From: Nitrospirota bacterium
Lineage (GTDB): Bacteria > Nitrospirota > Thermodesulfovibrionia > UBA6902
Direction: 5' to 3'
Assembly: GCA_003354025.1 (NCBI GenBank)
Contig: PIVU01000012.1
Coordinates: forward strand, 1 to 41,316
Length of the DNA stretch: 41,316 bases
The notes below the pieces were generated by a model that worked only from the letters and a program-made list of their open reading frames with translations, ran no database searches and had not been told where the DNA came from. Made by a program: the position numbers and the translations under genes. Numbering within the stretch: position 1 is the stretch's first letter; every line of letters starts with the position of its first letter. Positions 9,452 to 17,419 of this stretch are shown here, piece after piece.

Positions 9452-10766
9452 CCTGCTGTACATAATTGTCTTTGTACTGGCCCTTTTACTGTCAGTATAT
9501 TACTGGAAGAAAGCGGCAATTTTTGTTTTATACTGGATACTCCTTGTCGGTGCTGTAAGAAAATGGCTTCTGCCTGGCATGTCGGATTTACTTTTTTTTT
9601 CTCCACACGTAATTTTGACCGGCGTATATTTGGGGTTTCTGAACCAGCATGCCAGGTTATCCAGACATCCCGTAAATTCATTTCTGCTTATTCTTTTTTT
9701 ATGGGGCCTAGCTAGTGTATTCAATCCTAAGCTGCCTGATTATAGAGTGGGTGCAGTAGGGATCATAATATATTTCTACTTTATACCTCTGGCTTTCATT
9801 GTCCCGCACATTCTGAATACAAAAGATAAACTCATAATGTTTCTCTCAAAATACACACTCTTTTCGCTGCCGCTTCTTATACTTGGTGTAGTCCAGTTTT
9901 TCAGCCCGCTGGACAGTCCTGTCAATCAGTATGTTGAACAGTCAATGCATGTTGCTACAACAGGGGAGTATGCAAGAGTCACTTCTACCTTTTCGTATAT
10001 TACAGGGTACACGACATATCTGAGCCTGCTTATCCTTGTCCAGATCTACCTGCTTGGAGTAAAAGGGCTTACAAAAAAATATAGTACTATGCTTAATATT
10101 CTAATCCCCCTTACCATCATAAATCTTCTTATGACGGGGTCGAGGGGCCCGCTGGCTATAGCTGTTGTGTCAATAGTTGTTTATTTTCTGTTTGCCGGCA
10201 GCACTGGGTCCTTATTTATAAGAAAAATTCTGCCGAGGTTTCTCTTTGTGTTTATTCTGGCGGTCATTGTTTTATCAAACACTACTATCGGCAAGCAGGC
10301 CTATTCAGGCTTCATGGAGAGGGGTAGTGAAACCGACGATATCATGCCTCGCATGGTTGATACTTTTACTCCCTTTAAATTTTATGCAGAGGCCGGTTTG
10401 ACGGGATATGGAATCGGCAGTACCTATCAGGGAGTTTCCAGGTTTGGTGTTGACTGGGGGAATATGCCAAGAGATTTTGAAGAGGAGCCAGAGAGAATAG
10501 TCCTTGAGATAGGCCTCATAGGTTATGTGATGGTTTACGGGTTGAGGTTAATAATCCTTTCATATTTCTGGAAACTCTTTAAAACCCTTAAGCACAATGA
10601 ATTGAAGCTGTTTGCTCTAAGTATTTTTATCTTTCAAATACAGTTTTTTCATGTTAATGCCCTGGTGTTCAATTGGACAGCCTGTTTACTGTACTGGTTC
10701 TCCATAGGTTTTATGTTTCTCCTGCCAAGGCTTGATAGAAAGGAGTTGACAGTTGCAGGGGCCTAA
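9447..10766 (+). CDS. O-antigen ligase/polymerase (Wzy/WaaL-like) with probable ATT start
   Basis: A polytopic protein of about 439 aa with roughly ten membrane helices. The first ATG is at 9579, but the same frame is open back to 9432 and encodes a hydrophobic helix (LLYIIVFVLALLLSVYYW) followed by VLYWILLVGAVRKWLLPGM, expected for the first helices of this family. No ATG, GTG or TTG exists in that extension. ATT at 9447 lies 6 nt after AAAAAGGAG (9432-9440) and overlaps the TAG of the upstream gene. CTG at 9453 is an alternative. The periplasmic loop carries LLMTGSRGPLAIAVVS and GYGIGSTYQG, as in Wzy_C/O-antigen ligase proteins. It should polymerise or ligate glycan units in the periplasm. 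Confidence 0.82.
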   Translation: MSLLYIIVFVLALLLSVYYWKKAAIFVLYWILLVGAVRKWLLPGMSDLLFFSPHVILTGVYLGFLNQHARLSRHPVNSFLLILFLWGLASVFNPKLPDYRVGAVGIIIYFYFIPLAFIVPHILNTKDKLIMFLSKYTLFSLPLLILGVVQFFSPLDSPVNQYVEQSMHVATTGEYARVTSTFSYITGYTTYLSLLILVQIYLLGVKGLTKKYSTMLNILIPLTIINLLMTGSRGPLAIAVVSIVVYFLFAGSTGSLFIRKILPRFLFVFILAVIVLSNTTIGKQAYSGFMERGSETDDIMPRMVDTFTPFKFYAEAGLTGYGIGSTYQGVSRFGVDWGNMPRDFEEEPERIVLEIGLIGYVMVYGLRLIILSYFWKLFKTLKHNELKLFALSIFIFQIQFFHVNALVFNWTACLLYWFSIGFMFLLPRLDRKELTVAGA

Positions 10767-12051
10767 AACAATACTCGCCCATCCGGGCAGACAGCATTCC
10801 CACCATACTTGTCTGGCACTTCAGGAAAGGAGCATGCTTAGCAGGTACTTTACGGTTTTCTGGCATGGCAGGAGCCTGTTCAGGAAAATTGAAAAAATAC
10901 TGCCTGAAAGGCTGCTGAATGAATTAAAGAAGAGACATTATGATCCAATTAATGCCGATAATGTTCGCATGAACTACAGGCTGTTTTCAAAAGATGTTAT
11001 ATCGAGACTTCGCAGAAAGAGAAACTCTCACTTGATCGACAGACTATTCGATCAATGGGTGTCACGGGACCTTGAACATGATGATTATGACCTCTTTATC
11101 GGTTATGAAGCTTCTGCGCTGAAAAGCTTCAGGAAAAGCAAGGCCCTTGGAAAGACATGTATCCTTGATCTCGCTTCACTGCATTATTCTTTTCAGAATA
11201 AAGTATTTGGTGCTGCTGGAATCGATCCTTTTAACGGAAACGCTGCTTTAAGGGAGCAAATAGAAGTAATGAAAGAAGAAGAACTTGCAATTGCAGATTA
11301 TATATTTGCTCCCACGAAATTTGCCAAGAGAACATTAATAGATGGCGGTATCCCTGAAAAAAAGATAATTACCATTCCATATGGCTGTGACATAAAAAAA
11401 TTCAAAGGGAAGAAAGAATACAGAAAGACCGGCAAATTTAAAATATTATTCACAGGACTCTTTGGGAAAAGAAAAGGAGTGCAGTATCTTCTCCAGGCTT
11501 TAAAAGAACTTGATTTAAAAGATGCGGAGCTTACATGTATCGGACAGTTGTCGGGCGGAGAGGAAATATTTAAAAAACACGCGGGAGAATTCAGATACAT
11601 ACCTTTTTTACATCACCAGGAGCTGGCACAGCATTATCAGGATGCGGACGTTTTTATTCTACCTTCAATTCTTGACAGCTTCGGTATGGTAGTTCTTGAA
11701 GCCATGGCATGCGGAACCCCGGTGATTGTTACTGAAAATACGGGAGCAAAAGAGGTTGTCAGAGAAGGCATAGACGGATATACAGTTCCGGTCATGAATG
11801 TAGAAGCATTAAAAGAACACTTGCTGACCCTTTATGTAAACAGGGACTTGGCCGAAGCGATGGGAAGAAATGCACGGAGTCGGGCGGAACAATTCACGTG
11901 GAAACGATACAGGCAGAGGGTGAGGGAAGCACTGCTAAGCATTCAACAGGATAGAGTCTCAGCAGAATTAAGGGATATCAAAACGCATACTTCAAAAAGC
12001 TGCAGCCAGAATTTAACAATCGATATTCAGCAATTTACTTTCATTAACTAG
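10753..12051 (+). CDS. GT4-family glycosyltransferase, TTG start
   Basis: A 432-aa GT-B enzyme. The TTG at 10753 is placed 7 nt after AGGAG (10741-10745), inside the end of the Wzy-like gene, so it is probably translationally coupled. The donor half shows FKILFTGLFGKRKGVQYLL, ELTCIGQLSGGEE, and ILDSFGMVVLEAMACGTPVI, where Asp replaces the usual first Glu of the EX7E motif. The C-terminal ~25 residues after the domain are unconserved in appearance. It should transfer one sugar onto the growing glycan at the cytoplasmic face. Donor unknown. Confidence 0.87.
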   Translation: MQGPKTILAHPGRQHSHHTCLALQERSMLSRYFTVFWHGRSLFRKIEKILPERLLNELKKRHYDPINADNVRMNYRLFSKDVISRLRRKRNSHLIDRLFDQWVSRDLEHDDYDLFIGYEASALKSFRKSKALGKTCILDLASLHYSFQNKVFGAAGIDPFNGNAALREQIEVMKEEELAIADYIFAPTKFAKRTLIDGGIPEKKIITIPYGCDIKKFKGKKEYRKTGKFKILFTGLFGKRKGVQYLLQALKELDLKDAELTCIGQLSGGEEIFKKHAGEFRYIPFLHHQELAQHYQDADVFILPSILDSFGMVVLEAMACGTPVIVTENTGAKEVVREGIDGYTVPVMNVEALKEHLLTLYVNRDLAEAMGRNARSRAEQFTWKRYRQRVREALLSIQQDRVSAELRDIKTHTSKSCSQNLTIDIQQFTFIN

Positions 12052-12116
12052 CATTCAATAAGGCTCTGCTTAAATCGAATCTAACTTTATTCATCAGCGA
12101 ATAATATATATCAATA

Positions 12117-13286
12117 ATGAACATACTTCATGTTATAAGTGATTTGTCTCCTTCAACGGGCGGGCCTGTTACCGCAGTGTCCGGAATGTCACAGTCTCAG
12201 CGTGAACTCGGTCACGAAGTTTCTATTGCATCAACATTCAGCAATGAAGAAGAGGTGCAGAGGATTGAAGGGGTCACTGTCGATCTGCATCCCTGTGAAT
12301 TTCAGGGCTGGCGCTGGTCCAGGAGTCTCTCAAATGCATTACCCGGACTGGTTGAAAAAGCTGACATTGTACATATTCATACGGTCTGGGATTATCCGAC
12401 TTATGCTGCTTCAGCGGCATGTCGAAAACTGGGGAAACCCTACATAATAAGGCCCTGCGGTATGCTGGATGCATGGTCTTTATCTCAACGCACTTGGAAG
12501 AAAAAATTATACTATCATCTCTTTGGGCACTCAATTATCTCGAACTCCGCAGCCATACATTTTACCTCACAGGAGGAATCTGGAAATTCCATGATGTGCG
12601 ACAGTGCAAGGGGACGGTTTACTCTGCCTCTGGGGCTGGCGCCTTCATCCTATGAAAATCTCCCGGGCAGAGAATCCTTTATTAAAAGGTTCCCTGGTTT
12701 AAATAATAAGCGGCTCCTGCTTTTTCTGGGAAGGCTGCATTATAAAAAGCAACCGGATATAGCCATAAAATCCTTTCATGCCCTGGCGGCTGGCGACACC
12801 TCAATTCATCTTGTTATGGCTGGCTCAGGCGATGATAATTACGTTTCAGAACTTAAGGGGCTTGTTAACCGGCTTGGCTTGAGTGAGAGAGTGACTTTTA
12901 CCGGGATGCTTGACAGGGAGGCAGTTCGCGAAGCGTACATGGCGGCATATCTCTTTTTACTCCCCAGCGTGCAGGAAAATTTCGGGATTGCCACTGCAGA
13001 AGCACTGGCTGCCGGATGTCCTGTTGTAGTTAGCGGGAGGGTCAACCTTTCTTCAGATATTAAGCATGTTGGAGCCGGGCTTGTGTGTGAACCGGAAGTG
13101 GAGGCCACAACAAGAGCTTTGCAGCGGGTCCTGAAAAGTGATTTGCTCAGGACGGAGATGAGTGAAAATGGACGGAAATTAATTGAGGACAACTTTACAT
13201 GGGGAAAACTTTCAAAAAAACTGACAGCAGTTTATGAAGATATTTTAACCGGACAGCATATTAATCCGGCATGGGAGGCAGCATGA
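12117..13286 (+). CDS. GT4-family glycosyltransferase
   Basis: A 389-aa GT-B enzyme that starts MNILHVISDLSPSTGGPVTAV, the classic family N-terminus. The donor domain contains LLLFLGRLHYKKQPDIAIK, LVMAGSGDD, VTFTGMLDREAV, and the EX7E motif in QENFGIATAEALAAGCPVV. It follows a 65-bp gap after the previous gene, the largest so far within this locus. Its stop overlaps the carbamoyltransferase start as ATGA at 13283-13286. It should extend the glycan repeat unit; the sugar is not predictable. Confidence 0.9.
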   Translation: MNILHVISDLSPSTGGPVTAVSGMSQSQRELGHEVSIASTFSNEEEVQRIEGVTVDLHPCEFQGWRWSRSLSNALPGLVEKADIVHIHTVWDYPTYAASAACRKLGKPYIIRPCGMLDAWSLSQRTWKKKLYYHLFGHSIISNSAAIHFTSQEESGNSMMCDSARGRFTLPLGLAPSSYENLPGRESFIKRFPGLNNKRLLLFLGRLHYKKQPDIAIKSFHALAAGDTSIHLVMAGSGDDNYVSELKGLVNRLGLSERVTFTGMLDREAVREAYMAAYLFLLPSVQENFGIATAEALAAGCPVVVSGRVNLSSDIKHVGAGLVCEPEVEATTRALQRVLKSDLLRTEMSENGRKLIEDNFTWGKLSKKLTAVYEDILTGQHINPAWEAA

Positions 13287-15052
13287 CATATATATTAGGA
13301 CTTAATGCATACCACGGCGATTCATCAGCCTGTATTCTGGCAGACGGTAAACTAATTGCCGCTGTAGAAGAGGAAAGATTCACAAGGATTAAACACTGGG
13401 CCGGACTGCCTGTTCAGGCGGTGAAGTATTGTCTTGATGAGGCCGGTGTAAGAATGGAAGACGTTGACTATATTGCAATCAACCGTGACCCTACGGCAAA
13501 TGTTATGAGAAAATCATTCTTTGCTTTTACAAAAAAGCCGCCCCTTAAATTGATCGCAAACAGGCTCAGGAATGCGCACAAGATCAGTGATATCAAGGAA
13601 ACACTCTGCAATGAGCTGGGAATCCCTGACAGCATCAAGGCCAGGGTTTATAATGTTGAACACCATATCTCCCACCTTGCAAGTTCGTTTTTTGTCTCCC
13701 CTTTCAAAGAGGCTGCGGTTGTTTCAGTAGACGGCTTTGGGGATTTTGTAGGTACTATGTGGGGAACTGCTGCTAACAATATTATTAATGTTAAGCACCG
13801 CTCCTTTTTCCCTCATTCACTGGGGCTGTTCTATCTTGCTATTACTCAATACCTCGGTTTTCCAAATTACGGGGATGAATACAAAGTGATGGGTTTGTCT
13901 GCCTATGGCAGGCCGGAGTATATGGACGAAATGAGGGAGATTGTAAAAAGCGATTATCGCTTCGGTATGTTTGAGCTTGACACAGATTGTTTTATTCACC
14001 AATCAAAGGGCATCGAAATGACCTGGAACAACGGACAGCCCAGAATGGGAGCGGTCTTTTCTGAAAAGATTGAGTCAATGCTCGGCCCACGTAGGGGAAA
14101 AAACGAGGAGCTTGATAAAAGACATATGAATATAGCCGCCTCTCTTCAGAAACGGTACGAAGAGGTCCTCTTCGAGATTCTGGACCATGTATACGACGAA
14201 ACCCGACATTCAAATCTTGCCATGGCTGGAGGATGTGCAATGAACAGCCTTGCAAACGGGAAGATCCTGAAAAATACTCCATTCAGGGACTTGTATATAC
14301 AACCTGCTGCCGGAGATGCAGGCGGATCAGTTGGCGCGGCATTTTATGTATGGAACCAGGCGCTGAATAATCCGCGTTCATTTGTCCTTGATAAGCCTTA
14401 CCTTGGAAGGGAGTTTGACGATGCTGAAGTTGAACAGGTCCTGAAGGCACACAGGGAAGAGCTGCTAAGGGAACAGTGTGAAGTTGAAAGAATAGATGAT
14501 GTTAATGATCTTTGCCGAAATACGGCCCAGTCAATTTCCGAAGGGAAGGTCATAGGGTGGTTTCAGGGCAGGATGGAATGGGGTGCCAGGGCCCTTGGTA
14601 ACCGTAGCATCCTGGGCGATCCGCGCAGAGCGGACATGAAAAAAATCCTTAACCTGAAAATAAAAAAACGTGAATCATTCAGACCCTTTGCTCCGTCAAT
14701 TCACTATGAAGCCGTTAAGGAATATTTTGAAAATGACCAGCCCGACCCATTTATGCTGAAAGTCTCAAAGATTAACCCGGGAAAAAGAGATGAAATCCCG
14801 GCAGTCACACATGTTGACGGGACCGGCAGGCTCCAGACAGTTATGCGGGATGTTAATCCCAGGTACTGGCAGTTGATCGAGGAGTTCAGGAAAATAACGA
14901 ACGTGCCTGTTGTGCTGAATACATCGTTCAATGAAAATGAACCAATTGTCTGCCGTCCTGAGGAAGCTTTGAGCTGCTTTCTGAGAACAAAAATGGATGT
15001 GCTCGTTCTGGGCAATTTCATGATAAGGAGGATTGAAAGCTGTGCAGCGTGA
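13283..15052 (+). CDS. NodU/CmcH-family carbamoyltransferase
   Basis: About 589 aa from MTYILGLNAYHGDSSACIL. An upstream in-frame ATG (13271) would add four residues but overlaps the GGGAGG ribosome site, so 13283 is preferred. The N-terminal ASKHA-type domain carries VEHHISHLASSFFVSPF and VVSVDGFGDFVG, and GGCAMNSLANGKIL marks the TsaD/HypF-like nucleotide-binding core. The C-terminal domain has WFQGRMEWGARALGNRSILGDPR, typical of PF16861. These enzymes transfer a carbamoyl group from carbamoyl phosphate via carbamoyl-AMP to a hydroxyl, as in Nod factor and antibiotic synthesis. Here it probably O-carbamoylates a sugar of the exported glycan. It overlaps the following GT2 gene. Confidence 0.92.
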   Translation: MTYILGLNAYHGDSSACILADGKLIAAVEEERFTRIKHWAGLPVQAVKYCLDEAGVRMEDVDYIAINRDPTANVMRKSFFAFTKKPPLKLIANRLRNAHKISDIKETLCNELGIPDSIKARVYNVEHHISHLASSFFVSPFKEAAVVSVDGFGDFVGTMWGTAANNIINVKHRSFFPHSLGLFYLAITQYLGFPNYGDEYKVMGLSAYGRPEYMDEMREIVKSDYRFGMFELDTDCFIHQSKGIEMTWNNGQPRMGAVFSEKIESMLGPRRGKNEELDKRHMNIAASLQKRYEEVLFEILDHVYDETRHSNLAMAGGCAMNSLANGKILKNTPFRDLYIQPAAGDAGGSVGAAFYVWNQALNNPRSFVLDKPYLGREFDDAEVEQVLKAHREELLREQCEVERIDDVNDLCRNTAQSISEGKVIGWFQGRMEWGARALGNRSILGDPRRADMKKILNLKIKKRESFRPFAPSIHYEAVKEYFENDQPDPFMLKVSKINPGKRDEIPAVTHVDGTGRLQTVMRDVNPRYWQLIEEFRKITNVPVVLNTSFNENEPIVCRPEEALSCFLRTKMDVLVLGNFMIRRIESCAA

Positions 15053-15836
15053 TAGTCCGAAAATATCAATTATAACTGTGACCTTAAACAGCAGGGACAC
15101 AGTTGAGGATTGTATTCAAAGTGTTCTTAAGCAGAAGTATGAAAATATTGAGTATATCATAATTGATGGGGGCTCGACGGACGGTACTCTTGATATTATT
15201 GATAAGTATCATGACCATATTTCCGCCTGGATGAGTGAATCGGACCAGGGTCTTTATGAAGCGATGAATAAGGGGATTATGCTTGCAACTGGAGACATTG
15301 TCGGCATTATTAATTCCGATGATTTTTATCTGGACGGGGATGTGATCGGCAGTATTGCCAATGAGTTCCTCCGGACCAATGTGGAATCGGTTTTTGCCGA
15401 CCTTGTATACATAAAGAGGAATAATAAGAACAAAATTGTCCGGCATTATGACTCCTCAAACTTTAGTCCCGGCATATTTACCTATGGATGTATGCCGGCC
15501 CATCCCACTTTTTTTGCAAAGCGTGAAGTTTATGAAAAGTACGGTCTTTTTAAAACAGATTATAAAATAGCATCGGATTACGAACTGCTTGCGAGATTTC
15601 TGGCGAAACATAAAATTTCTTACAGTTACATTCCCAAGGTGCTTGTAAAGATGAGGACCGGCGGTATCAGCTCGGGATATTTCAGAGGTAACTGGATTAA
15701 AAACAGGGAAGCCCTGCGTGCCTGCGCAGAAAACGGCATAAAAACGAACATATTAAAAATACTCTCAAAATATTTGAGAAAGATACCTCAGTTAATGCCA
15801 CAACCGGGATTGCTAAATAAATATACGGGTAGTTGA
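15042..15836 (+). CDS. GT2-family glycosyltransferase
   Basis: About 264 aa. The GTG at 15042 is chosen because AAGGAGG (15025-15031) lies 10 nt upstream; the in-frame TTG at 15033 would leave only 1 nt. The GT-A fold is shown by ISIITVTLNSRDTVEDCI, EYIIIDGGSTDGTL, SESDQGLYEAMNKGI and the metal-binding NSDD motif in IVGIINSDDFYLDG. Later HPTFFAKREVYEKYGLF and IASDYELLARF match WcaA-like inverting transferases. It uses a nucleotide sugar at the cytoplasmic membrane surface. It is followed by a 134-bp gap that holds a degenerate palindromic repeat. Confidence 0.9.
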   Translation: MQRDSPKISIITVTLNSRDTVEDCIQSVLKQKYENIEYIIIDGGSTDGTLDIIDKYHDHISAWMSESDQGLYEAMNKGIMLATGDIVGIINSDDFYLDGDVIGSIANEFLRTNVESVFADLVYIKRNNKNKIVRHYDSSNFSPGIFTYGCMPAHPTFFAKREVYEKYGLFKTDYKIASDYELLARFLAKHKISYSYIPKVLVKMRTGGISSGYFRGNWIKNREALRACAENGIKTNILKILSKYLRKIPQLMPQPGLLNKYTGS

Positions 15837-15879
15837 AATGATCGTTAGTAATCAGCGTTGCTTATCCGGTAAATCAATT

Positions 15880-15906
15880 GTAAGGGCGGTGTTACCCCGC
15901 CTATAC
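15880..15906. repeat. Degenerate GTA-GGGCGG palindromic repeat
   Basis: An imperfect inverted repeat with arms GTAAGGGCGG and CCGCCTATAC around a TGTTACC loop. It resembles the GTAGGGGC...GCCCTTAC family found elsewhere in the window but has two mismatched pairs. It sits in the gap between the GT2 gene and the phosphoglycosyl transferase, the only such element seen inside the polysaccharide locus. Confidence 0.45.
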
Positions 15907-15970
15907 AGAAGTGCTCTGCGGCTGACGGAGCAGTATCAAAATTTGTTTCACGGGGGATTAAAAATAAATT

Positions 15971-16531
15971 ATGAAAAGAACATTAGACGTTATATGGGCC
16001 ATAATCTGGCTGGTTTTACTCGCGCCTCTTCTGCTGTTGATTGCAATAGGCGTCAAATGTACTTCACGGGGACCGGTATTGCATATATCGGACCGTATGG
16101 GGAGTCAAAATAAAGCATTCAGAATGTACAAATTCCGGACAATGAGGGTAGGTACTCCGATTCTTCCAAAGGATCTACTCATTGATCCCGATGAACATAT
16201 GACTGCAGTCGGCGGGGCCCTAAGAAAGTTAAGCCTTGATGAACTTCCGCAGCTCATAAATATTCTGAAGGGGGAAATGAGTTTTGTCGGTCCAAGGCCG
16301 GCTTTGTATAATCAGGCTGATTTGATATCCCTTCGTACGAACAAAGGAATCCATGAGTTGAACCCGGGTCTCACCGGGTGGGCACAGGTAAATGGGAGGG
16401 ACAACCTGGTTGTCGCCGCCAAAGTAGACCACGATGAATTCTATAAGAATAATAAGTCACTTTCCCTGGATTTAAGAATTATATCCAGGACCTTTGTTGA
16501 AGTAGTAAGAACTGACAGAGTTGCACATTAA
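15971..16531 (+). CDS. Initiating phosphoglycosyl transferase (PglC-like, bacterial sugar transferase)
   Basis: A 186-aa monotopic enzyme of the PF02397 family that transfers a sugar-1-phosphate from a UDP-sugar to undecaprenyl phosphate, the first step of repeat-unit assembly. It has only the N-terminal re-entrant hydrophobic segment (about 6-28) rather than the five-helix WbaP extension, so it is of the short PglC type. The core LRKLSLDELPQLINILKGEMSFVGPRP contains the catalytic Asp90-Glu91 pair. LTGWAQVNGRD (374-type family motif near the C-terminal third) is also present. The usual FFRQERVG region is diverged here (LHISDRMGSQNKAF). The start ATG has a GGGGGA tract about 12 nt upstream. 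Confidence 0.9.
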   Translation: MKRTLDVIWAIIWLVLLAPLLLLIAIGVKCTSRGPVLHISDRMGSQNKAFRMYKFRTMRVGTPILPKDLLIDPDEHMTAVGGALRKLSLDELPQLINILKGEMSFVGPRPALYNQADLISLRTNKGIHELNPGLTGWAQVNGRDNLVVAAKVDHDEFYKNNKSLSLDLRIISRTFVEVVRTDRVAH

Positions 16532-16579
16532 ACGCAAAGTTTGTATTCGATGCACATGACTTATTAATCAGGAGACGGA

Positions 16580-17419
16580 ATGGACGATGTAGCAAAAGAT
16601 CTTGATGAAGTTCATATAATCGACAATATTGTTGATCACCTAAAGATTATCAGAAAGTACTATTGGCTGATTATGACAATCATTATGGGATCTGTGTCTA
16701 TTACAGGCTTTATCTCATTGCAGCAGCCTGATATTTATGAGGCAAAGGCCGTTATCATGCCTGTTGCATCTCAACCAAATCAAAACGGTCTGGCCAATGT
16801 GGACAGACAGATTGGCATATCCATGCCGGCGCAGTCCAATGCAGCAGAGCTTGAAAGCCTGCTGAACAGTAATATTCTTATGGAAAAGGTGGTAAGGAAT
16901 AAAGAATTCTATCCAATATTTCTTCGCGAAACATATGATGAAAACCCCGGTCACGAACAGATATGGGAAGGTATAAATATTTTAAGAGATATTTATACAG
17001 TGAAATACGATCAGAAAAAAGGGTTGATTACTCTCATGGTTGAGTATACAAAAGCAAAGACAACCGCTGCCATTATCAATTGCATTTTAACGGAACTGAC
17101 CAATTATATGAGCAGCGAGGCAAAGAGAGTTGCAGAGACAAACAGAAAGTATCTGGAGGGCCTGATCAAGAATAAGGCAGACCCCCTGATTGAGCAGAAA
17201 GTATACTCACTTATTGCACGGCAGATAGAAATATCCATGATGGCTGAAGTAAAGGAAAATTTTGCCTTTAAAATACTGGACCCGCCGCGTGTACCGGTAA
17301 ATAATGTCAGGCCCGGAGTTAAGAAGGTACTGGTAATGTCATTTGTGTTATCACTGATGGGCGCGCTTTTTCTGGTTTTTGTCAGGGAGGCTTTTTTAGC
17401 AAGGAAGGGATCTTCATAG
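16580..17419 (+). CDS. Wzz/GumC-type polysaccharide co-polymerase, no kinase domain
   Basis: A 279-aa inner-membrane protein with the Wzz fold. The first membrane helix is near residues 28-49 (YYWLIMTIIMGSVSITGFI), a periplasmic region rich in helices follows, and a second helix lies near 252-270 (VLVMSFVLSLMGALFLVFV) preceded by the proline motif ILDPPRVPVNNVRPG. Such proteins control chain length and bridge to the outer-membrane exporter. The cytoplasmic tyrosine-kinase domain of Wzc is absent, and none is encoded elsewhere in the locus. The stop abuts the exporter gene directly. The ribosome site AGGAGACGG lies just before the ATG. Confidence 0.9.
   Translation: MDDVAKDLDEVHIIDNIVDHLKIIRKYYWLIMTIIMGSVSITGFISLQQPDIYEAKAVIMPVASQPNQNGLANVDRQIGISMPAQSNAAELESLLNSNILMEKVVRNKEFYPIFLRETYDENPGHEQIWEGINILRDIYTVKYDQKKGLITLMVEYTKAKTTAAIINCILTELTNYMSSEAKRVAETNRKYLEGLIKNKADPLIEQKVYSLIARQIEISMMAEVKENFAFKILDPPRVPVNNVRPGVKKVLVMSFVLSLMGALFLVFVREAFLARKGSS

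Noticed and set aside
15838-16113. A 91-aa open frame overlapping the phosphoglycosyl transferase gene
   Set aside because: Its C-terminal half is an out-of-frame shadow of the well-conserved transferase, and its N-terminal half holds a degenerate repeat; no family motif.
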